From Acanthosoma haemorrhoidale (lineage: Eukaryota; Arthropoda; Insecta; Hemiptera; Acanthosomatidae), in the NCBI GenBank assembly GCA_930367205.1, contig OV884014.1, positions 108,848,138 to 108,912,137 of the forward strand: a stretch of 64,000 nucleotides of DNA, in the 5' to 3' direction. Numbering within the stretch: the stretch's first letter is position 1; each line of letters begins with the position of its first letter. The notes under the pieces were generated by a model. That model saw nothing but the letters and a program-made list of their open reading frames with translations. It made no database searches and was not told the origin of the DNA. The position numbers and the translations under genes are program-made. Of this stretch, positions 32,340 through 42,646 are shown piece by piece.

Positions 32340-34349
32340 TTGCTTATACCTCCTCCCTCATTCATCAGAGGTCCAGTCGACTGGGACCACTTCCGTGATC
32401 TTCTAACTAATTCCATTGACCTCAAAGTTACCCTAAAAACACCTCATGATCTAGACCATGCCGTACATTCCCTTACTACCTTAATCCAACAATGTGCATG
32501 GAATGCTTCAAAGCCTCGACCTTCCCCGTATGCCCAGAACAAAACTTCTTTACCTCAAAACCTACTCGACCTTATCCACATCAAACGCCGCTCCAAAGCC
32601 TTATGGCAAAGAACCCGACACCCTGCCGATCGCCGCTGTTACAATCAAAACTGTAAATTGTTAAAGCGAGAGTTGGCAACCTTCCGATCCCAAACATTTA
32701 ATTCTTACCTATCATCTTTATCCACTCAGGACAACTCTCTCTGGAGAGCTACCCAAAATATCCTAAAATACCATTATGTTTCACATCCACTTCGTCGTGG
32801 CGATGGGTCCTGGGCTGCGTCAGATGGAGAGAGATCTGAAGCATTCGCACAGCACCTCTCACATACTTTCACACCTCATCCCAACCAGCATAATCCATCC
32901 CACGATACGAAGGTCGAAGATTTCCTTATTTCTCCGATTCCTCTTTCACTTCCTCCAAAGGCAGTCAATCCCTCCGAGGTCCAATACCACTTAAAAAACC
33001 TACCACTCCGTAAATCTCCTGGATACGATCTTCTCACTGCTCAGATCCTTCGACAACTCCCACCCAAAGCAATAATTTTCCTCACCTATATATTTAATTG
33101 TATCCTTAGAACCACCCACTACCCACTTCTCTGGAAATATTCCATTATCGTCCTCTTTCAGAAACCTGGAAAGTCCCCAAATGATCCCTCATCCTACCGC
33201 CCAATCAGTCTACTTCCAATCCTTTCAAAAGTTTTTGAAAGAATCCTACTCAAACGCCTTTTGCCTATAGTTGAATCCAAAAACCTTCTTCCTAACCATC
33301 AATTTGGCTTTCACTTCAGACACTCCACTGCTCAACAAGGCCTTCGCGTTGTTGACCATATATCCTCCGCACTTGAAAGCAAACACTACTGCACGGGTGC
33401 TTTCTTGGACGTAGCTCAGGCTTTTGACCGGGTATGGCACCCAGGTTTGCTTTACAAACTAAAAATCTCCTTACCGCAGACCCTTTATCTAATCCTTCAA
33501 TCCTATCTGTCTAACAGGTTCTTTCGGGTCCGTTGTGGTTCAGAATACTCCGATTATTACCCCATAGAAGCAGGAGTTCCTCAAGGCAGCGTCCTTGGCC
33601 CTATCCTGTATACCCTTTTCACTGCTGACATTCCGTTAGGTCCTAACACCTTCCTTGCAACTTTTGCTGACGACACAGCAATTCTCTCGTCACATCCCAA
33701 TCCGTCAACGGCATCCTACAACCTCCAAAATCACCTCACTAAGATAGAGAAGTGGTGCAACATCTGGCGCATCAAGGTCAATGAAGGCAAATGCGTTCAC
33801 ACCACATTTACTCTCCGTCGAGGATCCTGCCCGTCCGTAACCTTCAATTCAATTCCGCTTCCCATGTCCAATACAGTTAGATATCTAGGTTTTCATCTAG
33901 ACAAAAGACTGACTTGGAACCCTCACACAAGACTTAAAAGACAAGAATCGAACAGACGGTTTGGACAGTTATACAGACTACTGAACAGAAACTCTAACCT
34001 CACACTAGAAAACAAACTCCACGTATACAAACAGTTATTAAAACCAATTTGGACTTACGGAATAGAGTTATGGGGGACAGCCAAACCATCGAACATCAAA
34101 CGTATCCAAACATTCCAATCCAAAGTCCTCAGAACCATAGTCAACGCACCCTTTTATATTAAAAACTCATCCCTTCACAGAGATCTCCATGTACAAACTG
34201 TCCTCGACCTTATACCCTCAAGATTTTCCAAATTTCACCAAAACCTTTCCGCACATCCGAATCCTTTGGTCGACTCCATATCCAGTAACATTCATCCCTA
34301 CAATCCTCCTCGACGCCTAAAACGGCGGTGGCCTCGCGACCTATTATAA
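32340..34349 (+). CDS. LINE reverse transcriptase, N-terminally truncated (669 codons)
   Basis: RNA-directed DNA polymerase of a Jockey-like non-LTR retrotransposon, which would copy element RNA at a nicked target. Visible domains: RT block 1-2 with KSPGYDLLTAQ and SYRPISLLPILSKVFERI (~residues 225-305), HQFGF (~320), catalytic GAFLDVAQAFDRVWH (~350-370), GVPQGSVLGPILYTLF (~410-425), and the active-site FADD at 442-445. Then VRYLGFHLDKRLTWNPH (~515-535) and a C-terminal thumb-like region ending in RRLKRRWPRDLL. The first 2-3 codons come from the target duplication and the frame opens at TTG, so no native start exists. There are no stops or shifts. The endonuclease domain that would precede it is absent, so it could not transpose alone. 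Confidence 0.92.
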   Translation: MLIPPPSFIRGPVDWDHFRDLLTNSIDLKVTLKTPHDLDHAVHSLTTLIQQCAWNASKPRPSPYAQNKTSLPQNLLDLIHIKRRSKALWQRTRHPADRRCYNQNCKLLKRELATFRSQTFNSYLSSLSTQDNSLWRATQNILKYHYVSHPLRRGDGSWAASDGERSEAFAQHLSHTFTPHPNQHNPSHDTKVEDFLISPIPLSLPPKAVNPSEVQYHLKNLPLRKSPGYDLLTAQILRQLPPKAIIFLTYIFNCILRTTHYPLLWKYSIIVLFQKPGKSPNDPSSYRPISLLPILSKVFERILLKRLLPIVESKNLLPNHQFGFHFRHSTAQQGLRVVDHISSALESKHYCTGAFLDVAQAFDRVWHPGLLYKLKISLPQTLYLILQSYLSNRFFRVRCGSEYSDYYPIEAGVPQGSVLGPILYTLFTADIPLGPNTFLATFADDTAILSSHPNPSTASYNLQNHLTKIEKWCNIWRIKVNEGKCVHTTFTLRRGSCPSVTFNSIPLPMSNTVRYLGFHLDKRLTWNPHTRLKRQESNRRFGQLYRLLNRNSNLTLENKLHVYKQLLKPIWTYGIELWGTAKPSNIKRIQTFQSKVLRTIVNAPFYIKNSSLHRDLHVQTVLDLIPSRFSKFHQNLSAHPNPLVDSISSNIHPYNPPRRLKRRWPRDLL

Positions 34350-34688
34350 ATAGACATTCTATGTCATGGGGTCCTGGCACTGGCCATCATCCCCACTCAT
34401 GTCCTGAGCGTGTGTGGCTCTCTTGCCCTCTCTGTGGCCTGCGCCGGATGGCGCCACGGCCGGAGAGGGGGCGGGGGGAGCTTCGCTGCTTCCGGCCTTT
34501 CCGCCAGCTTGCTGGGGGATTGGCTTCGGGGGCGGGGGGGCTCCTGGGCTGAATCTGTATGTATATAGGTATGAATGGACTGTATATAGGTATGAATGGA
34601 ATTGTATATAAGGTATGAATGATCTCTCAGCACAATTATTAATGCTGGAAAAGGCAAATTGTAATTTTTTTCAATAAAGAAAGATATA
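32347..34688 (+). mobile_element. LINE C-type copy C5 (2.3 kb, longest LINE here)
   Basis: 5'-truncated Jockey-like LINE that inserted immediately downstream of C4. It is flanked by perfect 11-bp target copies AATATTGCTTA at 32336-32346 and 34689-34699. It carries an uninterrupted reverse transcriptase frame but lacks ORF1 and the endonuclease. The 3' UTR (34350-34688) is unlike the other C copies. It is CpG- and G-rich at 34440-34550, then has three short tandem units of the TATATAGGTATGAATGGA type (34560-34621), and ends AATTTTTTTCAATAAAGAAAGATAT. It is therefore a distinct subfamily of C, and the intact frame argues for a young insertion. Confidence 0.9.
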
Positions 34689-34699
34689 AATATTGCTTA

Positions 34700-35422
34700 A
34701 GGTGCCATTTCAACTCGTGGCAAACTGTTTTCAACTCATGATATGCTGATTAAGAATAAAACAAAAATCATATAATTATAGAATTAAGTCAGTTTTTTTG
34801 CTATTCTTAAAAATACTGTGTTTAAACGTATGACGATATGGAGATAACAAACTAGGCTTCTTTCAAAGCACATATTTCTACCAAGAACTAACTATAACTA
34901 AACTGTTCAATGCGATTTATAACATTGAATGTTTGTCCGCTTTTATATCTCATAAATACGTCATACTTAGCTTAATCCAGAACATTGACGAGCGTACATC
35001 GAACATAGACCTACTGACTAAATGATAAATCCATCAAGGCATTTATATTTTAAGTTTCATAAGTGCTTTCCTGTAGTTTGTACTTGTATTTAAAATTTAC
35101 GAGTCTTCTTGTTTTAGCCGCTGCTCCAGGACCACGCACTTAGTCCTTTCGTTAACAAGATAAGCCGGCCACGATTTGACTTATTAACAATTTGACTTGT
35201 CCTTTTGGCTTAGAACTTAACTTGCTGGTCATTGGCCTCTGAACAGATTATTATTGGATAATACGTATTTGGTGGTTAATTCATTTTTTCTAACGTTAAA
35301 AAACAATAACTATAGCAATACATAATTTTGTCGACAATCCATCGATATGCCCATAAAATATATTATTCCAGATAACTGAATATTACTTTAAAATTAAATA
35401 TTTTATTTTTATAAACGCCACT
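34700..35422. other. Intergenic, no feature recognised
   Basis: AT-rich; nothing recognised. Confidence 0.5.
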
Positions 35423-35433
35423 AAATTGTTTAC

Positions 35434-36201
35434 TTTTTTTTTTTTTTTCTTCCTAGCCCCTTTAAATTTACAGATAATTATATACATTTACAAATTATTT
35501 TTGTATTTCCTCTAGCACCGCTACATTATATTTTTACAGGTTTTGTTATTTTATAAAAATTATATAATGAATAAACAAGTATAATGATATACATTATACG
35601 TGACTGTACTAAACTGACTAATAAAGGTAATGGGGCTCACCTTTTTGATCAAACTTAAAACTAACTTACATACTAATTCTTAACCTAATTTTTCCCCGAC
35701 AGTCTGTTGCCATCGATGTGGAAGGGGTGGTGGGGTCATAGTGTTAAACACTGGGTTGGTCAGGTGCTGCAACGAGTCAAAAAACTTAACGTGTCTCCGG
35801 CGGATGAACACACACACTGACGGCACACCAAGCAACGGGTGCAGGTCAGCGTTCTTCAACCTCTCGAGAGAGGTATGTCGGGCCACTTTTCGCATGATCC
35901 CATTCTGGAAATGTTGGTGACATTTTGCTGTATTGTCAGTCAAGTGGGTAAATAGCGGGGCACCGTGCAGCAGAGCTGGCCACATTTATATATCATCAGT
36001 TTGAGACGAAGCGACAGGTTAGGTGAAGTTAGCAAGTGCGATAGCCGGTAAGACCTGTGTCGTACTTTTTCTATTTTATTACTAAAATGAGTAGAGAAAT
36101 GGAGATACCTATCCATTTGTATACCCAGATAGTGAATTAAGAAACCTGGTGAGTTCTGTTGCCCTCCTATACTATATGATTTTGGCAAGGATCCCCCCCC
36201 C
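35434..36201 (-). mobile_element. LINE A copy A2, 5'-truncated, with TSD
   Basis: On the minus strand: reverse transcriptase C-terminal region (HYLGIQMDRYLHFSTHFSNK, then SLRLKLMIYKC near 36000). A frameshift at about 35985 follows, then HGAPLFTHLTDN, RRRHVKFFDSLQHLTNP and PLPHRWQQTVGEKLG with the stop at 35680. The 3' UTR ends in AAAGGGGCTAGGAAG plus poly(A) (T-run 35434-35448 on plus). Flanked by AAATTGTTTAC (35423-35433) and AAATTATTTAC (36202-36212), an 11-bp target duplication with one mismatch. Dead copy. Confidence 0.88.
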
Positions 36202-36212
36202 AAATTATTTAC

Positions 36213-37164
36213 TTTAACACCTCCCAGACTAACAGAAAGTTAGAATAAATTAATAGTCGAGATGAGAGTTTACATAAGTGCAGTGTGGGTAGCTAATAAT
36301 TAATATTTGTACTGGTGGTTGGTTTCAATTACAAAAATATTTATATAATATATAAAGACAGATTTATGTAACCGACGTGAATGTAACAACATATGAAACA
36401 AAAATTCTGCTAGTTAATTATATTGATACAAAATGAATGAAGTAGAACATATCTGTCAATGAGAGGGAAATCAATTGAGAAAATGCTCCAAAAAATATCA
36501 TTTTTTAAAGCAATCATTGTCGAATTTATAACAATAAAATAGTAATAATGGTGATCACTAATTGTCACCAATACTCTATCGTGTTTTATCCAGGGTGACA
36601 AAACTACTAACAAAATATTATTTCATGTACGTTGTATTTGTACTGTTTGGTTCATTTTACTATTTAAAGCCATGAGTTGAAAGTTTGCTTTAGTTTTCTG
36701 AAGCCGGGTAAGATAGGATACCTAATGCAAATCTTTTATTGTTTATGCATCCTGTTACATTATACCAACGTAGACAGTGACACTTGATGAACTTCCGGGG
36801 GGGGGGGGGCCACTTCCCGTTCTCCCACCACCTGCCGAAGACATAATAAGACAATGCCTCATCGATCCTAAATGCTGACGAGGGGTGGGCGAACCATGAC
36901 GTGCCGCTAACAAGCAATCAAGTAAAAGCATGCTTTGGTTTTTAGGGCCTCGATTCGTGACTGTGCCCTGGTCACTAATGGCTCCACTATTAGACCTGGC
37001 CAGTTCTTTTCTTCGTCGTGTTTATTTTACCGCTTGTTTAACTCGTGGTGGATATTTGCGAATAATTAACAATTCTAAAACGTATCAAAACCTTTACAAG
37101 TCGTTCATTATCTGTCTAGAAACCATAAAAGAATAGCTTCCTAACCTTATTTTTTTTTTTTTAT
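36213..37164. other. Intergenic, no feature recognised
   Basis: A 12-13 nt G-run near 36797-36809. No gene recognised in the short frames. Confidence 0.5.
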
Positions 37165-37800
37165 TGTGATAACATTATAATCTGCCTTATTGGGCAATAA
37201 GTAATTGTAAAAAATGTTCTCATTAATACCGTATTTACAATTTCCATTTACTCACTCATTCATGTATTATTTACAAACAGCCCAAAGACCTCCCAAATCC
37301 ACATGGTTGTCACCTCCTTCGCGAAACAGGAAGCAGAGTCTTTGGAAGCCCTCAACGCTCCTCCGTCAGCCAGTGGAGAGACGTCAGGCCACTGCCGTTT
37401 CAGTCTTCGAGGACTGTTGGGATGAGTGGCGCAGTGTAATAACTGTGCTACAGGATTAGGTTGGTTGGATAGGTTACTATGGAATTTCATGAACTTTGAA
37501 ACGAATGAGTTCGAGAATGTGAGGTATATTAAGATCGTTATGAAGGGTTTTGTTGATGATGTAATAAGGGATATTTACTATTGTTCTCAGGATTTTTCGT
37601 CGAAAGGATTGGATACCCTTGATATTCGACTTTTTTGCTGTTCCCCATAGCTCTATTCAATAGATTGGCTTAAGTATAACTTTGTAGATTAGTAATTTAT
37701 TTTCTATTGAGAGATGGGATGTCCTTTGAAGTAGTCTGTACAGTTGTCCAAAGCGTCTGTTTAGTTCTTGTCTTTTTAGCCTCGTATGTGGGTTCCATGT
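37165..37800 (-). mobile_element. LINE C copy C6, 5'-truncated
   Basis: On the minus strand, from 37800: WNPHTRLKRQELNRRFGQLY and LSIENKLLIYKVILKPIY (reverse transcriptase thumb region, 37657-37800). Then decayed sequence through FMKFHSNLSNQPNP (~37450-37490), ATHPNSPRRLKRQW, and a shortened 3' UTR that lacks the GTCCTGAGCGT segment. It ends in ATAATGTTATCACAATAAAAAA with an A-rich tail (T-run 37150-37164 on plus). Confidence 0.8.
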
Positions 37801-39272
37801 TACATAAATCTCTAACGATCCTTTGCGTAATTTTCTCATACGTTGCAAGGATTGTGGGGCGATCACGTAATTGTTAAACATTTATTAATGCCTAAGAAAT
37901 ACGAATAGTTTGCATATTTTAGTTAGTTAGTTTTAGTCAGAAGCTAAAAGATTTCAAAACTAGAAACTGTTTTTTTTTTTCACCCATGAATAGACTTCAA
38001 GCTGAAAAAATGAATTCAATACGATTTTTAGTAGAGTAAGTAATAGTCGTGTATAATATAAGATATTAAAATCCTCAAGTGTTATGTTGTTTTAATGAAC
38101 GGACATTAATTCTGTGGGTCAATTCATTTCCGACGCTATCGACAGTGCGGTTCGTGAAAATCCACCGTTGTGAATCCTAAATCAGATATTTCTGACGTGA
38201 CTCGGGTCTGCTACTGCGAAATCGACGACTCTGGGAAACAACTTTTTCAGAACAGGTCCGATTATCTGCCACGAACGGCCAATTTAATATAATTCCCCGC
38301 GCTGGTATTAAGTGATTTGTAGTTCGCGAGTGAGGGGGGGCGGCGGCACTCTGATGGAATAATCGAAACAGGATCGTGAGAATAATCTGCGGGAGATTAG
38401 TGTTATACCGCCTGCAAATAATTGTTATTGTAATTTTTTGTTTGTATACATCATTTAGAAATTATACCAGCGTATAAGAATTATAATGCAACTGGCATCA
38501 GGTACCATTAATGTAAACGAGGGAAGGAAACTGAACTAACAGGCGACCGTCGAATGGTTAACAGAGCTGGTTGTTTCAAAATATTACATGCACTTCGTAT
38601 TCCACTATTAGGACTTAGTATGCACTAATAAAATAAGAAGGAATAATAACAATTAAAACTTGATTCCGGGACAATACATTAGTATAATGTCACTAACAAT
38701 AGAAGAGACTAAATGTAAGCATATAAAATTAATTCAAACTTTATATTAAAAGGAAATATGCAATAATGGAAATAATATGTAGCGACCGCCCCTTACTTAG
38801 ATGGTCTGTTGGAGGTCCATTCTGTGGTGGACACTGGCAGTGTACAGACTGCTGTCGAGGGAGCCCACCTTCTTCCTACCTCACGCTACTCTTTGCAGTT
38901 CATTAAATAGTTATATTAATCATTCCAAACAGTGTTTCTATTATGAATCTCTCAAATGAAGCTCTCAAACAATCATACATATATAAGAATGGCAGAAAAT
39001 TAGATAAAAATATAATATAATTAATAAAACTTTCCCAAGCTAGATAAAGCCTGTTTGGAATTTGAGAAGGTGTTAGGATACGAGGGTTTGAACACGATTA
39101 CGAATATCAACCATCACTTTTGTTTGGTTGTTTATAACCCACTGGTTGGTGTCTTGAAGGAATATAAATTTTAATGATGAATATAATAAAATAGCAAACA
39201 AAACTTATTCCGAGGAGTCCCCTGTATAACAAAAATATTTAACTGCATTCAGCAAATAAAGACAGAGCCATA
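37801..39272. other. Intergenic; GC-richer patch at 38120-38400
   Basis: 38120-38400 and 38776-38900 are less AT-rich than their surroundings. The latter starts TGTAGCGACCGCC like the solo LTRs, but no matching end follows. No gene recognised. Confidence 0.4.
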
Positions 39273-39276
39273 TACA

Positions 39277-39589
39277 TATAAGGGTTGCTAGGTCTTCTTA
39301 TTATAACAATAAGTAATCTGTTTCTCTGTAAAACAAAAGTTTATTTAATTGATAATTAGTTTACAACTATTACAAATAAAATATTAATTCATACCTGTAA
39401 AACAAAAGAAACAACAATTACAGTTTATTGTTATGACTGTTTGCACTTTACTTAATTGTTTACACTGGAAAGCCTTTTAAAAACCTCCTGGTCATATGTC
39501 GCTAGCTCCACCTAGTGGTAGCCAACTGAAGCACGCGCGTGATAACAAAGCGCTGCTAATTCAATTGAAGAAAGCTTACTTTCTTTACA
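39277..39589 (-). repeat. 3' LTR of the Ty3/gypsy element (313 bp)
   Basis: Element-sense termini TGTAAAG...CCCTTATA, so it starts TG but does not end CA. Identical to 43781-44093. It contains an AATAAA signal and, in element sense, TTTTGTTTTACAG acceptor-like motifs. It also contains CCACTAGGTGG (plus coordinates 39508-39518), which fits the general CTCF core CCASYAGRKGG. Confidence 0.93.
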
Positions 39590-39601
39590 TCTCCCCCTCC
39601 C
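39590..39601 (-). promoter_or_regulatory. Polypurine tract of the Ty3/gypsy element
   Basis: In element sense GTGGGAGGGGGAGA lies directly before the TGTAAAG start of the 3' LTR. It is the expected plus-strand primer for reverse transcription and fixes the LTR boundary at 39589/39590. Confidence 0.88.
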
Positions 39602-39607
39602 ACTGTG

Positions 39608-39627
39608 AAAATTCTCGTGAGAATTTT
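39608..39627. other. 20-bp near-perfect palindrome between pol and PPT
   Basis: AAAATTCTC and GAGAATTTT flank a 2-nt centre, giving a 9-bp stem just upstream of the polypurine tract, in the 3' untranslated part of the element. It could fold in RNA or bind a dimeric protein; no known role. Confidence 0.6.
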
Positions 39628-39640
39628 TATTATATAATGT

Positions 39641-42600
39641 TTATTCTGCTGGTATCAGTTTTGTTATGTGGAATAATCCTGTGTCTTCGTTTCTTTTTTC
39701 AGTTTTGATTTTAAATATAGTATTTGATATTTTCTCTGCAATTTTGAATGGTCCAACCCTAAGTTCATCTAGTTTTTTCCTATTTAATCTATGTCCGTTT
39801 TCAATATATACTAAATCACCTGTATTGAATTCCCTTTCCTTTCTGTTTTTGTCAAATAATTTCTTATTGTATTCATGTGATTTTATAGTGTTATCTAGAG
39901 CTAATTTTCTATCTTCTTTCCAAACCTCTGCATGTGTTAGTTTCCTTAGTTCCTCAGGTAGCATACTTGTGTTAGTACCATCTAGTAAATATTTAGGTGT
40001 AAAACCTGTAACTGAGTGTTCTGTTATGTTATATTTGTCAACACATTCTCTTGCTATTGTTGTCCAAGCTTTCTTTTCTTTAGATTCATTGATTCTACAT
40101 CTTATTTTATTAATTATTGTTTGATTTAATCTTTCATTTATGCCGTTTGAAAATGGTGCATTTAAGGCTGTATAAATGAGTCTGATATCTTGTTCTTTTA
40201 GGTAATTTTTGAATTCTTTAGAATTTAGTCCTGGATATTGGTCTGTTAATATTGTACCTATCTTGTTCATTTCTAATGTATTTTGGACTATTTTTATAAA
40301 ATCACTTGCAGCTTGAGTTTTTGAAGTTAATATATGTGCGTATCTTGTATAGTGATCAACTAGAAGATGGAGGTATCTTTTCGTTGATCTTCGACCACCA
40401 AATCCACCGATCGTATCAATCGACACTATCTCATACGGCTTTGTTGCTGGTCCTAATTGAGACATTAATCCATATTTTGCTTGACCTCTAGATTTATTCT
40501 TTTTACAAATTTCGCAAGTTCTGCATATATTCTGAATGTTTTTTATTAATTTTTTTGAAGTGTAATAAGGACATATTCTGTTTATCATTTGCCTTATTCC
40601 GATGTGACACCAGTCTATATGTGTATCTCGTATTAATTTAATGCTTAATTTTTCTGATAAAACTATCTTCTTTTTGTTTTTAATTTGTTTATAGATTATA
40701 CCATTTTTATCTGTACTTTTTTTCTTAAGTTCTCCTAATGCTGTATTTTCATTTTGATCTTTAATTATTTCTTGTAGTTGGATCATGTTTACTATTTTTA
40801 ATATTTCTTGGGTATTATCTTTTGACTCTAATACCGGATTTCTACTAAGACAGTCTGCTTCAATATTGAATTTCCCTGGTATATATGTAATTTTGAAGTC
40901 AAATTGAGACAAATAATATGTTAAGTCACCTAGTTCCTCGTCTGTTCTTGATTTTATATTAAGGTTTTCTAACGGTTTATGGTCTGAATAAACTTCAAAT
41001 CTTCTTCCAATTAACCAGTATTCCCAATAATTTATCGCTTCCTTTATTGCTAAGCATTCCAAATATATAGCTTTTTTTCTTTTTTGCGACTCATTTAATT
41101 TTTTTGAGAAATAGGCTACTGGTTTTTCTTTTCCATCTTGTTGGGTTTGTTTCAGTATTGCACCTATACCTTCTATTGAAGCATCTGTAAATATCTTAAT
41201 AGGTAAATCTTTATCGAATATTTCTAGGACTGGTTGAGAGCACAATAATTTTTTTATCTCTGTGAATGATTTTTCACAATCTTCAGACCAATTATATTTT
41301 ATATCTTTTCTTAACAATCTATGTAGTGGATCTAGTATTGTTGAGATTTTTGGTATATATTTGTGATAGAAATTTATTTTACCTAGAAATTGTCTAACGT
41401 TCTTCTGCGTTTTTGGAGTCGGAAAATTGAGTATTGATACTAAATTGTCTTTAATTGGTCTTACTGTATTATTTTCTATTATATGTCCGAGATATTTAAT
41501 TGATTTTGATGCGAACGTGCATTTTTTTAATTTTAATCTGAATCCTTCTTTTATTATGGCTTCTAAAACTTGTTTGATATGCATGATATGATCTTCAAAA
41601 GTCTCTGAAAATATTAATATGTCATCTATATAATTTTCTGTAAAGTTCTTTAGATTATTTTTTCTTAGTATACTTGATAAAATTCTTTGGAAGATTGCTG
41701 GTGCTGTTTTTAAACCGAATGGTAGGCAAGTCCATTGATAGTGTCCTTCTTGGGTTATAAAGCCTGTTTTTTTTCTATCTTCTATCCTTAGTGGTATTGA
41801 CCAAAATGCTGAATTGATGTCCAGTGATGTAAAATATTTACAATTTCTAGCTTTAATTATTAAATCATCAATTAGCGGAAAAGGTTGGGCCTGGGTTGTG
41901 ACAATCTTGTTCAGATCTCTAAAATCGACACATAATCTGGTTTTTCCTTCACCCTTTTTTAATGCAAGGGTCACTGGTGCAGCAAATGGACTATACGATT
42001 CTTCAATTAAATTTTTTTCTAATAGTTTTGCCACTTGCTGTTCTATTTCTTTTCTGTCTTCGATTGTGCATCTATATGGTCTTTTACTACAAAATTTTTC
42101 CATCAAGAGATCTATTCTTGCTTCATAATCTTTCACAGTCCCTATATCATACTTGTCTTTAGCAAATATTGTTTTATATTCTTCTATCAATTGTTCTATT
42201 TTGAATTTTTTTTCGTTATCTAAATGATCTAAATTTATTTTAAAATCTTTCTCTTTAATATGTTCATTAAAATTTATTTCTATTATATCTTTTCTTTGCG
42301 ATTGTTTTTGGCTTATATTTAGATTTTCGTCTTGCCTTAATTTAAATTCCTTTATTATGTCTAGGCCTATCAAAAAATCATGGAAAGTCTCATTTTCTAC
42401 AATAAATACATCTACTTCTTTTTCAATATTGAAAATTTTTAATTTTATTCTTGCTAATCCCTTTGTGAGTGCCACACCACTAATTGTTTTTAATTGTATT
42501 TTGTTCTTATCTATATTATTATTTTTTATAGTTTTTATTAATCTTTTATTAATTAATGAAACTTGAGATCCTGAGTCATAGATCCCTTCTATTTTTATCT

Positions 42601-42646
42601 TATCTTCCAATACAATGTTTAATTTAATTAGTGGTGTGTTTACTCG
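39641..42646 (-). CDS. pol: Ty3/gypsy Pol polyprotein (PR-RT-RNaseH-IN)
   Basis: Enzymes of retrotransposition. Numbering from the codon at 42610: protease active site DSGSQ (12-16). RT runs from SYSPFAAPVTLALKKG to the catalytic YIDD at 327-330. RNase H has FTDASIEGIGAIL (~470) and YSDHKPLENL. The integrase zinc finger is H-H-C-C with CRTCEICKK (~665-705). The integrase core has VSIDTIGGF, LTDQYPG and NGINERLNQ (D, D, E at ~733, ~792, ~824). The C-terminal module contains VGPFKI (GPY/F type, ~953), and the frame ends LIPAE. No chromodomain seen. There are no stops or shifts across 989 codons. The frame is open upstream to 42655, so translation is expected by -1 shift from gag at 42646-42652; no ATG is needed. 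Confidence 0.95.
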   Translation of the reverse strand, partial: RVNTPLIKLNIVLEDKIKIEGIYDSGSQVSLINKRLIKTIKNNNIDKNKIQLKTISGVALTKGLARIKLKIFNIEKEVDVFIVENETFHDFLIGLDIIKEFKLRQDENLNISQKQSQRKDIIEINFNEHIKEKDFKINLDHLDNEKKFKIEQLIEEYKTIFAKDKYDIGTVKDYEARIDLLMEKFCSKRPYRCTIEDRKEIEQQVAKLLEKNLIEESYSPFAAPVTLALKKGEGKTRLCVDFRDLNKIVTTQAQPFPLIDDLIIKARNCKYFTSLDINSAFWSIPLRIEDRKKTGFITQEGHYQWTCLPFGLKTAPAIFQRILSSILRKNNLKNFTENYIDDILIFSETFEDHIMHIKQVLEAIIKEGFRLKLKKCTFASKSIKYLGHIIENNTVRPIKDNLVSILNFPTPKTQKNVRQFLGKINFYHKYIPKISTILDPLHRLLRKDIKYNWSEDCEKSFTEIKKLLCSQPVLEIFDKDLPIKIFTDASIEGIGAILKQTQQDGKEKPVAYFSKKLNESQKRKKAIYLECLAIKEAINYWEYWLIGRRFEVYSDHKPLENLNIKSRTDEELGDLTYYLSQFDFKITYIPGKFNIEADCLSRNPVLESKDNTQEILKIVNMIQLQEIIKDQNENTALGELKKKSTDKNGIIYKQIKNKKKIVLSEKLSIKLIRDTHIDWCHIGIRQMINRICPYYTSKKLIKNIQNICRTCEICKKNKSRGQAKYGLMSQLGPATKPYEIVSIDTIGGFGGRRSTKRYLHLLVDHYTRYAHILTSKTQAASDFIKIVQNTLEMNKIGTILTDQYPGLNSKEFKNYLKEQDIRLIYTALNAPFSNGINERLNQTIINKIRCRINESKEKKAWTTIARECVDKYNITEHSVTGFTPKYLLDGTNTSMLPEELRKLTHAEVWKEDRKLALDNTIKSHEYNKKLFDKNRKEREFNTGDLVYIENGHRLNRKKLDELRVGPFKIAEKISNTIFKIKTEKRNEDTGLFHITKLIPAE

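Noticed and set aside
36780..36810. Long G/C homopolymer runs (2008, 19090, 36797, 46195, 46968, 47585) as a functional G-quadruplex family
   Set aside because: They have no shared flanks and could be expanded homopolymers or assembly noise; not enough to claim a system.
38777..38900. A third copy of the S1/S2 LTR family
   Set aside because: Only the first 12 bases (TGTAGCGACCGC) match; no matching 3' end or target duplication was found downstream.
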